Assembly (NCBI RefSeq): GCF_000276665.1
Contig: NW_004955447.1
Span: forward strand, 15,697,244 to 15,761,243
Length of the DNA: 64,000 nt
Source of the DNA: Chinchilla lanigera
Lineage: Eukaryota > Chordata > Mammalia > Rodentia > Chinchillidae
Direction: 5' to 3'
Shown: piece after piece, positions 33,790 through 45,491 of the stretch
Layout: each line of letters opens with the position of its first letter
Numbering within the stretch: position 1 is the stretch's first letter
Notes under the pieces: model-generated
What the model was told of the DNA's origin: nothing
Database searches by the model: none
The model's input: the letters and a program-made list of their open reading frames with translations, nothing else
Made by a program: the position numbers and the translations under genes

Positions 33790-34045
33790 ACTATATGATT
33801 CCACTTGCATTTAAAAGCAGGCAAATGAATCTATTATGTTGGAAGTTATCATAATAGTGGCTACATTTGGGTGACAAAACTCTGACTGGGAGGGTGTATG
33901 AGAGAGCCCACAGAGTGCAGGTAATGTTTGAAATCTTGTTCCAGGTGTGGCTACAGGTGCACATGTATTTAAAAAGTAATGGAGATGTACTCTTCAGACT
34001 TGTGACTTTCACAATATGTAAGTTATAGCTCAATAAAATGATTGA
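33790..34045 (+). repeat. Old L1 (L1M type) 3' region, right part
   Basis: 'ctatatgattccacttgcat', 'aggcaaatgaatctattatg', 'ataatagtggctacatttgg', 'acttgtgactttcacaatat' and 'gtaagttatagctcaataaa' complete the L1M 3' UTR begun at 33.08 kb, with the usual terminal AATAAA. Confidence 0.8.
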
Positions 34046-34351
34046 ACACAATGACTGCATTAGAAATAAAATAAAGTGATATGGTAGTGTTGATGTGGGA
34101 ATCATTGATTTTTTTTTCTAATGGAAAATGGGACGTTTGATCCAGTATACTGATGAATCGGGGCCCACCGGCCAAGGACTCGAGAAGTTAGATATGAATC
34201 AAGAGGCCATGTTTGTAGTCAAGAAAAAGAGTTGACTGAGGATGAGAGTGAGACAGGGAAGAAAGGAGCCAGACGCAGGCGCGTTTCAGAGGTCGAATGA
34301 GTAACAGTGTCAACTGACAGACACGGTGTGTGTTGGGGAGGGTGTGATAGG

Positions 34352-34892
34352 GTTGTCCAGAGAAACAGAACCAATAGAACGTAGAGGACTTACTAGAGGG
34401 GATTTATTAGATTGACCTACACCATCAGAGGCTGTGTATACCTACAACGGCTGTCTGCAGGCTAGGATACCTGGAACATCAATGGCTCTCAGTCCAACAA
34501 ACTGGAAGTCTCAGAGCAAGAGGGACCAGTGATGCAGCCCTGTTCCAAGGCTGAAGGTCTGGAAGCTTCCCGGAGAGTCACTGGATTGAGTCCATGTTCA
34601 TAGCCTAAGAAGCTGGGGTCTGGTGTCCATGGGTGACGGCAGCAGTAAAAAGTTCACTCACTCAAGAAGACTTGAGTTTGCAGTATGAGCGAGCTTCCCT
34701 TTTCTCCCACATTTTCTTCTGCCTGGGCTCCCAGCCTATCAGATGGTGCCACCCACACTCAGGGTGAGGCTGCCCCCCAGTTCACTGTTTGTTTCTGGAA
34801 GCACACTCGGTGACACACCGGAAGTATGCCTTCCCGCTCTTCTAGGTATTGTTCAATCCGACTGAATTGACAACTAATATCAGCAATCACAG
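34352..34892 (-). mobile_element. ERVL/MaLR-type LTR, antisense
   Basis: The + strand opens 'gttgtccagagaaacagaac' and 'caatagaac', with 'gatttattag' behind it (an antisense polyadenylation region). It passes 'cggctgtctgcaggctagga', 'cttttctcccacattttctt', 'agatggtgccacccacactc' and 'tgtttctggaagcacactcg', and ends 'ttgacaactaatatcagcaa'. The order matches a common eutherian LTR in reverse. The exact family name is not certain. Confidence 0.7.
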
Positions 34893-36150
34893 AGGGCGAG
34901 GAGGAAAAGTTGAGGATAAAGACAAAAGAGATTGCAAGTTTTCTCCTCTGGGTGACTAAGTTGCTGGTTTCATTGCTAGCAGACAAGGTTCGAGGGAGAA
35001 CACATTTGGGACCATCTTAAATCACACGATAGTTGGCTGGACTCAGCAGCAGTCAGAAGCTCTGTTCAAACATCACCTTATATGAAACTTAAATTCTGAT
35101 TCATTTCATTCTGAAAATATGACTTTATAGCATAGATCCCTTATACGATGTCTGAATAATATAGCTCCTATGCTGACTCCTTCCAGTGTCCTGAAGAGTT
35201 CTAGAATGTTTAATCATGATGATATTTATACATTGATGTGTTTTAGCACAGTCCACACTCCACTTTCTTCTTTTGCAAGCTCAGTTTTATTCTGAAGTGT
35301 AGTCCATTTTGTGAGGAAATGCTAATACAAATGTCCAAGCTGTGAGTACACTCTCCTACAAAATTCAGGAGGCTAGGTACAATAGTACTGCATATCCAGG
35401 GGCTTGGGTTAGCTTTTCTTAATATTGTTATATTTGCTAGGGGGCGCTGTAATTCAGTTTATACCCGGGCTCATTTTGTAATTGAGTATAATGGTGCCCA
35501 AGGGTAATGTTTTTCCAGAGAAGGTTTGGAGATAAAAGGTAGGTTGTCCTCTATTTGTTTACTGTTGTCTGACAAAACTGTTATCTCTCTTTTGTTTAAA
35601 ACCTAATTAATGTGTTTTGAATACACATTCCTTTTCACTTCCTCAGTGTCCAGTATCAAAACTGAATGGATGTTATCTGGTTGGCAGAGTGAGAGACAGA
35701 GAGAGTTACCCCGCCATGGTCTGGACTGAATAACTTGTCTTATTTTCTAAACTGGGTCAAACTAACTGATATGACTTCTCCTACTGCTTTTCCTGCAGGG
35801 TAAGAGTGGCTGACAGAGAGCTTCCTGTTTCCTGTTTGCCTCTAGGAGAGCACAATTCTAAATGGTTCATTTTCTCTGCCTCTTGAAAGAGAATTGCCCT
35901 TTGCACTAAATGAACCTTTCCTGGGAAGTCACCTGCAATTCTTCTCAATGGAGTGCCCAGCCTCCTAGGGATAACATAATTCCTTACCATGCTGTTTGTA
36001 AGAAGAAAAAATGAAAATGGTAAAATTACTGATGAATTACAGATGCTATTATAGCTAGTTCAAGGAAGATGTTCTGAAATTAAAATATTACCAATTAATC
36101 TCTTGATTATTTCTATATTTTATATTTTTTGAGTATGATCATTTGGAAAT
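34893..36150. other. Unassigned DNA
   Basis: No gene or recognisable repeat was seen. Confidence 0.45.
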
Positions 36151-36262
36151 CCTTATAATAAATTTTTTTTTCCAGTACTGGGAATCGAACTCAAGACCTT
36201 GCGCTTGCCAGGCAGGCGCTGTGTTGCTGAGCTAAATCCCCAGCTCCCCTTATAATAAATTT
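36151..36262 (-). mobile_element. ID SINE, antisense, with 15-bp TSD
   Basis: Body 36166-36247: T tail, 'tccagtactgggaatcgaac', 'ccttgcgcttgccaggcagg' and 'tgctgagctaaatccccagc'. 'ccttataataaattt' at 36151-36165 is repeated exactly at 36248-36262. Confidence 0.96.
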
Positions 36263-36588
36263 CTGATTTACAGAAGTAAATGAAAAGTGTTTTTTTTCTA
36301 GGTCAATTTATTAATTTGTGAATTTGCACCGGTGAATGCTATGCCTTGTGAGAGCAAGAGGGTTCTCAGTTAAGCAGCTGATTCTGTGAAGTGTGTAAGA
36401 AAATTGCAATTAACTCTGGGAGCCAGGCCTTGAACGAGGGTGTGACCGTGAGCTTAAGATTCTAGGCACGGGGTGATGTACTCCTCAGTGTGCTCTCAGT
36501 GTTCTGATGCCTCAAGAATCCTCTGACCGTGTGAAATCCGTCGGGCAGCACACAGCCCTCTTTGCGTTTTTCCAAACTATGAGACAGG
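36263..36588. other. Unassigned DNA
   Basis: No gene or recognisable repeat was seen. A short tRNA-independent stretch of mixed composition. Confidence 0.4.
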
Positions 36589-36589
36589 A

Positions 36590-36850
36590 GTTCTCAAGCT
36601 TTAGAGCAGTTGTGGTGAGCCTACGGCACTGGCGCCGCAGAGGGCTGTCTGTATCGCTGAAAGCTCTAAAAGCTTTGCAGTCACTGCTTTCAGAGTCACC
36701 CAGAGGGCTCGGTACAACACAGATGTCATGGCCTCACCAGAGTTTCTGATCTAGTAGGTCTGGACAGAGACCAGAGAATTTGCATTTCTGAAATATTACC
36801 GGGTGATGGTGATGCCTCTGATCGAGAGACCACACTTGAGGAGCACTGCC
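36590..36850 (+). mobile_element. MER5-like hAT DNA transposon relic
   Basis: 'ttctcaagctttagagcagt' starts it. After about 90 unassigned bases, 'tcacccagagggctcggtac', 'agagtttctgatctagtagg', 'gagaatttgcatttctgaaa' and 'accacacttgaggagcactg' complete a MER5A-like nonautonomous hAT-Charlie element. The last block is the terminal inverted repeat region facing the first. The interrupted middle may be a small insertion or diverged sequence. Confidence 0.75.
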
Positions 36851-36879
36851 TGAGAACTTTGCTTGAAACATCTGCAGTA

Positions 36880-37366
36880 GAGAGAATCAAGGCCTTCCAA
36901 ATATGTCCACATCCTAAACCCCCAAGCCTGTGAATACACTAATTTGTACAGCAGGATGGTTTTAGCAGATAGTTATGTCAAAGATCTTGGGGTGAGGAGA
37001 CTGTCCTGGACTCTGAGTGGGCCGCGTCTAATCACAAGGGTCCTGTTATGAGAGGAAAGCCAATGGATCAAAGGTAGAAGAGGAGAGGTGGTGAAAGGAA
37101 GGGGTTGGAGCGATGCCTGAAGGAGGTGAGATAAGCCAAGGAATTCAGGCAGCCTCGGTAGAAGAGAAAGGCAAAGAGCTAGCTTCTCTCCTGGAGCTCA
37201 ACACACTGGCTTTATTTAGGTATTATGTATTTAACATACTGATTTTAGAATCATTTCAGGTTTCTGACATCCAGACTATGTCATCTATAAGAGAATAAAC
37301 CTCTGTTATTTCAAGCCACTGTTTGTAGTGACCTGTAATAGCAGCTACGGGAAACTGATATGACAT
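36880..37366 (+). mobile_element. MLT1-type MaLR LTR
   Basis: In order: 'atatgtccacatcctaaacc', 'cccaagcctgtgaatacact', 'tcttggggtgaggagactgt', 'gtctaatcacaagggtcctg', 'ggttggagcgatgcctgaag', 'gagaataaacctctgttatt', 'tcaagccactgtttgtagtg' and the end 'gggaaactgatatgac'. It is nearly complete and carries its AATAAA-type signal region. No internal sequence adjoins. Confidence 0.88.
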
Positions 37367-39614
37367 CCTACCCCATATCGCAGTCTATCCAAATCCTATT
37401 TACTTTAGCTCAAATTTTAATAATAGCCTACCTCAGTCTGCATATTCATGATATGTGTTAAGCTCAGAAGTTTCCGTCTTCAGGTTAATTTCTAGAGAAT
37501 TTATTATCTTCACTGTTACATAGATATGAAAGTTCTCATTCACTTAATAGCGTATGCATTGCAGATTTCTATCTGAGGCTAATGATGAAAAGCTGTAATT
37601 CTTGCTCATAAGATGCTCCTGATCCCTCAGGGGAAGCAGATGTAACAGGATCACCTTGATCATACATATATATATACACACACATATATGTATTCATGTA
37701 CATAAATATATTACATAACTACATTGGATTCATGCACGTGCCATATATCATATATCTAACACAATTTATACCATACCACATTAGAGCATGATTGTTTAAA
37801 TGCCTTTCTAAAGGGAGATGTAAACTTCTAGTAAGGAAGGACAATTTCTAACACCACAATTTCCACAATAGTGGGTCTTTTTGGCCATGTTAGTTATTTC
37901 TGAAAGCCTGGTAGAAAACTTATGCTTTTTTAAAGTTAGGATCACAAGAACCATCACTTCACAAGTACATTTTATTCACTAAAGCTTTTCAAAAGTTTGG
38001 GTCCCCCCATGGCTCCAAGAGAGGAGAGAGGTAAAGAGGAATTTTGTGGGGTGGGTACTAATACTAGCACTTCATGACAAGAACATTGAACAGGATTTAA
38101 GAAGCTAGAATTCTTGATCTGGAGCAAATAATTCTGCTGTAAAATAAGTAAGTCTAATTAGATTATGTCTATGTTTTTTTCTGATCTGTAAGACTGTCTT
38201 TCTCTGTAATCTTTGTATCTTTCAACACATACAGCACAATGCATAGCATTTGAAAGTGATTCAATCAATGAAGTAATCTGAGTGCTATTTTGGAAGTATC
38301 TGGCTACTTTATAGCTACACATTGCTAAAATATATGGTGTCTATGTCTGGAATAAAATGTACTTCTCAGACACAAAGTAAAAGTCTAGACTTGGGATAAA
38401 ATTAGTTACTAAAAATGAATTTAGGTGGGTTAATATACTGTAGCAACTTAGCATTTATGCAGCACTTTTTGTTTTCTCTTTAGCTAGAAAAAATAGTCTG
38501 AATGTCCTAAGCATCTTGCCGTCTCACGGACAGGCTGTTTACGTGGAACTAAGTGAAGTGGAGATCCAGAAGTAGGTCGATTTGACAAACAGACATTCTG
38601 AGAGATTACAATTCATTCTAGGGAAATTCTTCAAAAGTCATCAGTAGGACTCTTCTGGTAAGGCTGAGTTGCATATCAGTTTTTCAACCACTGAAAACCA
38701 TGGCACATTGTTTTTCAGCAATGCCTAGAGATGACAGTTCTTTAAATGATGATTTAAAAATATGCACCTCTGAAGGCATCGGAGGCTTCTTGAGGCAGAG
38801 AGAGGCTGAGAGGTCACCATCCTGGAGACAAAAGCAGCACAAAAATGGATGCAAGTTTTGTCGTCATTTTCTCTCTGCAGGCTCTGTGTGATTCACAAGT
38901 AGAGGACGAAACATTAGGAAGCTGAGTAGAAGGGCAATCAAGAGGCTGAGGATATAATTAATTTCTGCCAGTGTTGTATAGCTGCAGACGTACTGTAGGA
39001 ATTTAGAGCCCACCAAGAAGGAGGGGCACTGCACACAACCCAGGTTTCATTGTGTACTAGTGCTAATGATGACATATGCACAAATCTTACGGAAAGCAAA
39101 ATTCTTTCTCATGCCAGCTCAGCTCTGATTAAATGTTATGCTTATGTGTTTGCTTTGAATACCGGCCAGAAACAAAAGTAAATCATTTCTGAAGGACTAT
39201 ACCGTTGCACAGAACCTCAAGATATCACTATGACTTTATCCTCCATGTCTGGCATGTAATAAAAATTTACCAGATATTACTAGTAGACAAAACCAATGGT
39301 AAAAAAGCAACAGCAACACAACAATTAAAAACACACACACACACAAAAGAAAACCAAATCCAAATCCAAAATAAAAAACCCCCACCAAAGCAAAGCAAAA
39401 CCAGACAATAGATGCAAATCAAAAAAATATCTTGATATCTTAGGTACCAGACACAGAGGTTAAAATCATAAATATATTCAAGAGATTAGATGACAAGCTG
39501 GAGAAGTTCAGTGGTCTGTAAACTATGAAAGAAATCTAAATATTTTATAATCAGTAATTGCAAGGAAGAATCCAATAGATGATTTAAGAACACAGAGTAA
39601 AAAAAGATTAAGAA
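37367..39614. other. Unassigned AT-rich DNA
   Basis: No gene or clear repeat. A TA/CA-rich low-complexity run lies at 37663-37700, and an A-rich stretch with CA at 39325-39420. Open frames stay under 70 codons. Confidence 0.5.
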
Positions 39615-39616
39615 AC

Positions 39617-39747
39617 AAGAAAATATATCACAAGGTCCAGGGATATAGCTCAGTGGTACAGTGCTTGCCTAGCAAGTGCAAAGTCTTGAGTTCGATTTCC
39701 GGCACCAAAAAAAAAAAAAAAAAAAAGAAGAAGAAGAAAATATATCA
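39617..39747 (+). mobile_element. ID SINE, older subfamily, with 14-bp TSD
   Basis: Body 39631-39733: 'ccagggatatagctcagtgg' (A box), 'gtgcttgcctagcaagtgca', 'gagttcgatttccggcacca' (B box), then a long A tail with GAA ending. 'aagaaaatatatca' at 39617-39630 recurs at 39734-39747. The 'gcttgcctagcaag' variant differs from 'gcctgcctggcaag' in the other copies and resembles the rat/mouse-type sequence. Confidence 0.95.
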
Positions 39748-39779
39748 GAGACAATATCCAGACTAAAGCATCCTGAGAT

Positions 39780-41090
39780 ATGTATTTTTAAAATTTTCTT
39801 TGTTTTTTTCATCAGTGTTGTGTAGTTTGCATCACACAAGTTTTGTACATGTTTTATTGAATGTACACCTAAGCATTTCACTTTATTTAAGTGACTTTAA
39901 ATTGTGCTACATTATTTTTGGTGCTCATTTATAGTATGTGGGATTATTGCTAAGTTTAGTTGCTTCTTTTGTATTCTGTGAACTTACTGAACTCCTATTA
40001 GTTTTAGGCATTATTTTGTAGACACATTCAGATTTTCCTATGTTGAAAATTGTGTCCCTTTTGATTAAGGTCAAATTTGTTTTCCTTTATTGTCTCTACG
40101 CCTTTTATGTCCCTTTTGTCCCCCTTTATTGCAATGCCCAGAACGCCTAACTCTGTGATGGATATGAGTGGTGAGGGCAGACGCCTGTTCTCAGGGGAAA
40201 AGAAGTTTCTTTTCTTTAAGTAAATGTTAGTGTCAAGTGTTTGATAGATGTTCATTATTAAGCTTAGGAACTTATTATTTATTATGAAAGTGTTTAATGT
40301 GAACATGTTGAATTTTGTAAAATTTTTTCTCTATTAATTCATATGATTGCGTGCTCCTTCTTTCTTAGAAGGTCAATATTATAGATTACATTGAATTTCC
40401 AAATATTGAACCAGATTTTAATATGGAATAAATCCCACTTGGACATGATGTACAATTTTTGACTATATTGATAAATTATGTTTATTAATACTTTGTTGAG
40501 AATTTTTGCATTTATTCACGAAGGACATTGTCCTATGTTTTCTTTAAATATACTGAATTTTTGTTATGATTTCAGTAATGCCAGCTTTATAAAATGAATT
40601 GAGAAGTGTTCTTTTCTTTTGCATGAAGAGGGATGAGAGTGTGTGGAAACGGTATTAATTGCTTTTAAATGTTTGATACGATAGTCCAGTGAGACTGGGA
40701 CTGGAGATTTCTTTGCTGGGAGTTCTAAAATATTGAATTCACTTGCATTAAATAGTTATATGATCACTGAACTTATCTCTTTCATATTTTGTGAATTGTG
40801 GTGATCTGTCTTTTTCAAGGAATTGGTCCATTTTGTTGAACTTGTGTGGATTTTTCTGTAGTATTGTCTTACCTCTTTGATGTCTGTAGTGATATCATTT
40901 CTAATTTTTATATTGGCAATGTGTGCCTTCTCTGTCAATTTACTGGAAGTTTATCAATTTTATTGCTCTTTTAAAGTAGTGGTTCTTGGTTTTGTTGATT
41001 TTTCTCTATTGTGTCTCTGTTTTCAATTATATTGATATTCACTCTATTATTTCCTTCCTTCTTGATGTGAATCCATTCTTTTTTATAACA
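39780..41090 (-). repeat. Degenerate L1 ORF2 (reverse transcriptase region), antisense
   Basis: The T-rich + strand carries reverse-complement L1 ORF2 text over 1.3 kb: 'tttattgaatgtacacctaa', 'gaacttactgaactcctatt', 'cagctttataaaatgaattg', 'gaattggtccattttgttga' and 'ttggttttgttgatttttct' followed by 'ctattgtgtctctgttttca'. The reading frame is broken many times, so it is a dead fragment. Its order is consistent with a minus-strand L1. Confidence 0.8.
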
Positions 41091-41458
41091 TACACTGCAT
41101 GTATTTCAGGCAAAGCAGAGGCATTGTCTTTAAAGATTTTGCGCAGACTTCATATAATCTTAAAAAAACATACGCAGGCCTTTACAAGATATGACTTGCT
41201 GAAATCAAAACAATTTTTAGCAATTTTAAAAGTCATAAGACTTCAGCTTAAAAAAAAAGTTCCAGTCTTAGACCAAAAGAGCCTGGCTATGGTAATTTAT
41301 TCAACAAGCACGGTCAAGCTTGGAATTTGACTGTACTTCAGAGCAAAAGCTCCAAGAGGGCAAGGAGAACAGCCTACTTGGTAACAAGATGTACCATCCT
41401 CTTTATTTCTCATGCTCCAAGGTATCACTTAGTTTAGTTGTTCTTTCTATTTAGAAGG
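41091..41458. other. Unrecognised block between two L1-like pieces
   Basis: L1-like text stops at about 41090 and L1-like text resumes at about 41460. The block between has its own composition (A-rich on +) and an open frame that runs in from the L1 (40986-41330) and reads lysine-rich. I do not recognise it; it may be an insertion (see findings). Confidence 0.4.
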
Positions 41459-41459
41459 A

Positions 41460-41820
41460 CTTCCTCTAGCTAACTTTTTAGGATAGGCCTGGTGATGAAA
41501 AATTCACTTAGATTTCTGCCATCTGCAAATGTCTTTTCTTTTTCATTCCATTTTCTCAGTACACAATTCTGGGTTGACAGTTCTTTCAGCACATGAAAAA
41601 TATTGTGCCAATTTCTCCTGGCCTCAATAGTTTCTGATGAGAGATCCACTGTCACTCTAATTATTTTCTTTCTCTGGCTGTGGATTTTCTCTGACAGTGT
41701 TCAGAATTTTTCTTTGTCTTTAGTTTTCAGAAGTTTAATTATAATGTGAATTAGCATGACATTCTTAGACATTTTGTATTATGAAACTCTGGATCTTGTT
41801 TAAATCTTCTGCTTCAGCTG
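41460..41820 (-). repeat. L1-like fragment, antisense
   Basis: 'acacaattctgggttgacag', 'ttctttcagcacatgaaaaa', 'atttctcctggcctcaatag' and 'tttctgatgagagatccact' then 'tttctttgtctttagttttc' follow a frequent antisense L1 segment upstream of ORF2. It may be the 5' part of the element at 39.8-41.1 kb. Confidence 0.55.
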
Positions 41821-42224
41821 TTTTTTTTTTTTTTTTTCTGGTGCAGCTCCAGCAGGGCAGGAGAGGTGCTGCTTTATTACTGCCAGGTGGAGTTGGAAGT
41901 CTAGGTTTCCCTTTTACACCAAAGTAGGGGCTCCTCATAACTCCTGGGTAGGGTAGAAATTTTGCCCTCTTACATGGTCTCCATCAGTCATGCAGTGGGA
42001 TTTGCTTCTTACTGTTTGGAGATAATTGAAGTCATGCCTCTTCCCTAGGTATTCTCTGATACCACCCGGCAGGGAGGGTGAGGGTTTTCTCCTTGCTCTT
42101 GGGTTGGGATAGAAATACACCCCCCCACATATTCTCCACTGACACTGTGGGAATGGGGGCTTGCTCCTACTTGGCAGGGAAGAGAGTCCTGGCTTTCTGT
42201 GATATTACCTGGAGGGATGTTGCA
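41821..42224. other. Unassigned DNA after a T run
   Basis: An 18-base T run (41821-41838) is followed by about 380 bases of moderate GC without recognised similarity. 'cagggagggtgagggttttc' style repeats of 'agggcaggag' may mark an old LTR, but this is not supported enough to call. Confidence 0.35.
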
Positions 42225-42227
42225 CTA

Positions 42228-42572
42228 GTCTAAGTGTGGTTGTGTTGCTGTAACAAAATATCACAAATGAGCTTACTTGTAAGCAAACCTTTACTTATCA
42301 CAGCTGTGAAGGCTGGAGGTCCAAGATCAAGGTATTGGCAGCTTTTGTGTCTGGTGAAGGCCCAATCTGCTCTTCTAAGAAGGTGCTTCATTTCTGCACC
42401 TTTCAGGGGAGATCAGCGCTGTGTCCCTGGGTAAAAAGGGTAGGTGGCCACAAAGGGGAGTGCATCATAGCCAGTCTTCATCTAGAGTCCCCCCTCTTAA
42501 TGCCAGTGCATTGGATACTGAGTTTCAATACAAATTTTGGAGAGAACACGAACATTCAAACCATAGTAGCCA
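42228..42572 (-). mobile_element. MaLR-type LTR, antisense
   Basis: 'tgttgctgtaacaaaatatc', 'ttacttatcacagctgtgaa', 'ggctggaggtccaagatcaa', 'ggtattggcagcttttgtgt', 'tcccccctcttaatgccagt' and 'gaacacgaacattcaaacca' are the antisense order of a MaLR (MLT1/MST) LTR, nearly complete. Confidence 0.8.
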
Positions 42573-42639
42573 CCTATTCATACAGGTGAAGTCTAGGTTC
42601 CCCATTCAGCCTTTTCTTGTGGAGCAGGGTACGGACACA

Positions 42640-42715
42640 GGTCTCTCTCTGTCTCTCTGTCTCTGTCTCTTTGCCTCTGTCTCTCTGTCTATCTCTCTCT
42701 TCTCTCTTCTCTCCA
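42640..42715. repeat. (TCTCTG)n/CT-rich simple repeat
   Basis: An imperfect pyrimidine-rich array of TCTCTG and TCTCT units. Confidence 0.95.
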
Positions 42716-44135
42716 TATGGTATTTAGATGGAATAGAAACAGCTATTGTGTAAAGGTTTTCTGTCCTGGTAGGTTGCTTCTCTCCTGTCCTTTGGCTAGT
42801 AAGAGCAGGCTTTTGTTGGGACCCTATTTCTAAAAACTTTAAAAGAAAAGTGCCTATAACATTTCTTCCTGGGATATCTAAGGCAACTCATGACTGTATT
42901 TTCTTGTATCCTGAAGTCCGTAACCATTCAGCCTTCTTCTATCTGCTTTTCAGAGTGTTTTTGTGTTTGTTTTATGCATAATGTGTGGAGTTTTAATTGA
43001 GGTGGGAAGAACTGGGAAGAGTATGTATACTCCAGCTCCTTAGACTGTATATTTTGCTTTTGTCTGTGGATATTGACCCTGAATTTTACTTGGAGTATAA
43101 GTTAAGTTTAACTCCTCTAAATATGGGGTATGAAAGAAAAAAAATACTTGAACATTTTCTGCTGAGAAATAACCTTTAGGTAATGACTTTCATTCTTGTC
43201 ACAATGGGGTTCAGTAAACAATAACTGGCTGTGGACACATCATAGAACGTACAGTACAGGCCCTAATTCAACTGATAGCAGCAGCTCTAAGACTGGCCAT
43301 GCACTTCCGTGAGATGGATGCTACTGCCAAGATGGCCCCCAATTGACAGACTGCTTCTGAAGAGGGAGTAGTAAGATCAGAAGCCTTGCTTCTACTTCCC
43401 TTCTCTCTCCTCTATCTTTTCCCTCCTCTCTTGCTTCAAAATGAGCTCAAATTTGGAAAAAAGGAAAAAAATATAAGTATATATATATCCTGGTATATGT
43501 CTTTTCATGATACCAATGACATAAATCTCAATTGTTTTTATAGAATCTGTATCTGTGCTTCGATAAACAACGCAATTGTGCTCATTGAAGGTTGTACCTT
43601 AATTGTGGGTCTGTTTCATACTGAAATGCTTCTTAGTTTTGGGTTGCCCTTTATCATTCTGACATGAAAATCACGTCGAAGGGTAAGTTGTTTGTGAGTA
43701 TAATGAGGATAGCTTGCATCCTGGGGGCCTTGAAATGCAGTTTACTAAACTAAATACAAAAGACAACAGTCTAAACATAGATTTTACCATAGTCAAGCGC
43801 TTCCTGTGAAGGTTTAAAAAAAAACCTAGGGCATTGTCACGCTTCCCATTGTTGTTCACACGCTTGTTTGGGATTTTACGGTGGCCGCTGCCAGGGGCCT
43901 GACATTTTAGCAGGGAAGGGAAGCAGGGCAGAAGTTGGAAGACTGTATTTGAAGAGCATTTACAAATTCGTTGCAGCCTGAAAATGTGGTGCTGGATGTA
44001 GAATTTAGATGAAGGATTGCTTCCTTAAAAAAATGCACAATTAAATGACAGCATGCCTGAACACCACAGAATACTGAATTAAACAACCATCACATTCTAT
44101 AAACTACTTTAAATTTTGCTTCTTCAATGACTTGC
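42716..44135. other. Unassigned DNA
   Basis: No gene or recognisable repeat. Frames of 60-93 codons (42997-43179, 43386-43667) have no recognised similarity. Confidence 0.5.
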
Positions 44136-44137
44136 CA

Positions 44138-44290
44138 TTCAAGTCAACAGATATTTATCAAAAGATGACCATGTGTTTAACACTGCTAGGGACTGTTGGG
44201 GATGTGAAGACGAACAAGTCCTAGTCCTGTCTGTATGGAGCCAACAATCTAGAGGGAAAACAGAAATGTATAAAAATAACTACCAGGCAG
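44138..44290 (-). repeat. L2 LINE 3' end, antisense
   Basis: 'gtcaacagatatttatcaaa', 'gtgtttaacactgctaggga', 'ctgttggggatgtgaagacg' and 'ctgtctgtatggagccaaca' then 'atctagaggg' match the reverse complement of the L2 3' end. Confidence 0.8.
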
Positions 44291-44379
44291 TGTGTCTGAA
44301 TGAGGCTTCATGAAGGTGTTGCTCTTAATCCTGAAGGGTTTTTTAGTGCCACAAGCAGAGGTAGGTTCTGGAGACAAAG

Positions 44380-44491
44380 AAGAGAAGGGGAAGAGAGAGA
44401 GGGAGGAAAGAGAGAGAGAGAGGGAGGAAAAAGGAGAACAGAAAGGAGGAGAAGAGAGGAGCAGAGAAGAAGGAGAGAGAGATGGGGGAGA
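44380..44491. repeat. Homopurine (GA-rich) tract
   Basis: About 112 bases are A or G with only four or five pyrimidines, built of GAGA, GGAGGAAA and GAAGGAG units. Overlapping frames through it give Arg/Glu-rich (+) and Ser/Phe/Leu-rich (-) peptides that are artefacts of composition. Confidence 0.9.
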
Positions 44492-45457
44492 TTTTATAGT
44501 AAAACCTAATATGGTTTCTAAGGATGCTCAACTCTAACACCACTGGGTTGCTTTACTTCTCTCACACTGTGGAGTTTTATTTTAGTGTATTGCGTTTTAT
44601 CAGTGCATGCTAATATTACGTGGTAGGGGGTTTGTTTGGGAAGTCGGTGCATGCATTTGACAAACCCTGATCAGCGTCACTCCCATTCACTGTCTTCACC
44701 TTCTTTCCCTCTCCTACTTATTACCTTTCCCTTAAATCTGCAGCGTTCAAAGTGAGTGGGCTTGAGAGGGCTGACGTGGGTCATGTGTCCGCCTCCAGGT
44801 CATGCAGTGCCGCAAGAGTCGTGCTTCGTCACAAGCTCTAAGCAAAGGCCGCTGGCTCTGATGCTGGGCAGCACAAACCACAGACAGCTGGATGGCAAAG
44901 GAATAAGAACGTTTGAGCATAGAAACGAATCCAGCCTGGAGGGGCGTTAGATGAAGGAGGAGGCTGGTGGGGAGAGATGAGGAAGAAGAGGCGTGTAGAT
45001 GTGGGTGTTTGGAACTGGGGACAGTCAATGCTTAGGGTCAGATCTCTGCTTTAAGAACAGTTCTCTGGAAAGAGAGCTGGGTTGTAAAGGGAAAGATGGC
45101 GCAGCAAGAACAAGGAGGAGGTTGCTTAGGGAAAGTGGGAGAAATGCATGTATTACTACTCCACCTTATCAGCTTTACATGTCACCAACAGGGAACACTT
45201 TCTCCCATTTGGTTTTTTCCCCAGTATATGAACAAGACAATCATTGTTCCCTATTTTACCACGTACAGAACCAGAGGCTCAAGACGCTGAGGCCATTACC
45301 GCCAGGGTCAGCTGACATTGCTTCACCACCCACAGGCTGTGACCCATTTCTTCACTATGGGGTTGATGTTTATTGAAAGTTGTGTCCTTGGGTAAATAGC
45401 TCCAGGACATCTGAATCCTGGCTTGTGCCTGACATACTTATGTGACCTAAAGGGAGG
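44492..45457. other. Unassigned DNA
   Basis: No gene or repeat was recognised. A 125-codon + frame (44999-45376) overlaps two other frames and resembles nothing known to me. Confidence 0.45.
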
Positions 45458-45491
45458 GTTTTTTTTTTTTTTTTTTTTTCTCTCTCTCTCC
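45458..45491. repeat. Poly(T)-(TC)n simple repeat
   Basis: A run of about 22 T is followed by (TC)n. It could be the reverse-strand tail of a retroposed element, but no body was recognised next to it. Confidence 0.9.

Noticed and set aside
39780..41090. Coding reverse transcriptase
   Set aside because: The L1 ORF2-like text is antisense and broken by many stops and frameshifts, so it is a dead fragment.
44300..44543. Arg/Glu-rich and Ser/Leu/Phe-rich frames on opposite strands
   Set aside because: They are compositional artefacts of the homopurine tract.
45458..45491. Poly(T) as the tail of a new antisense retroposon
   Set aside because: No recognisable body or flanking duplication could be found beside it.
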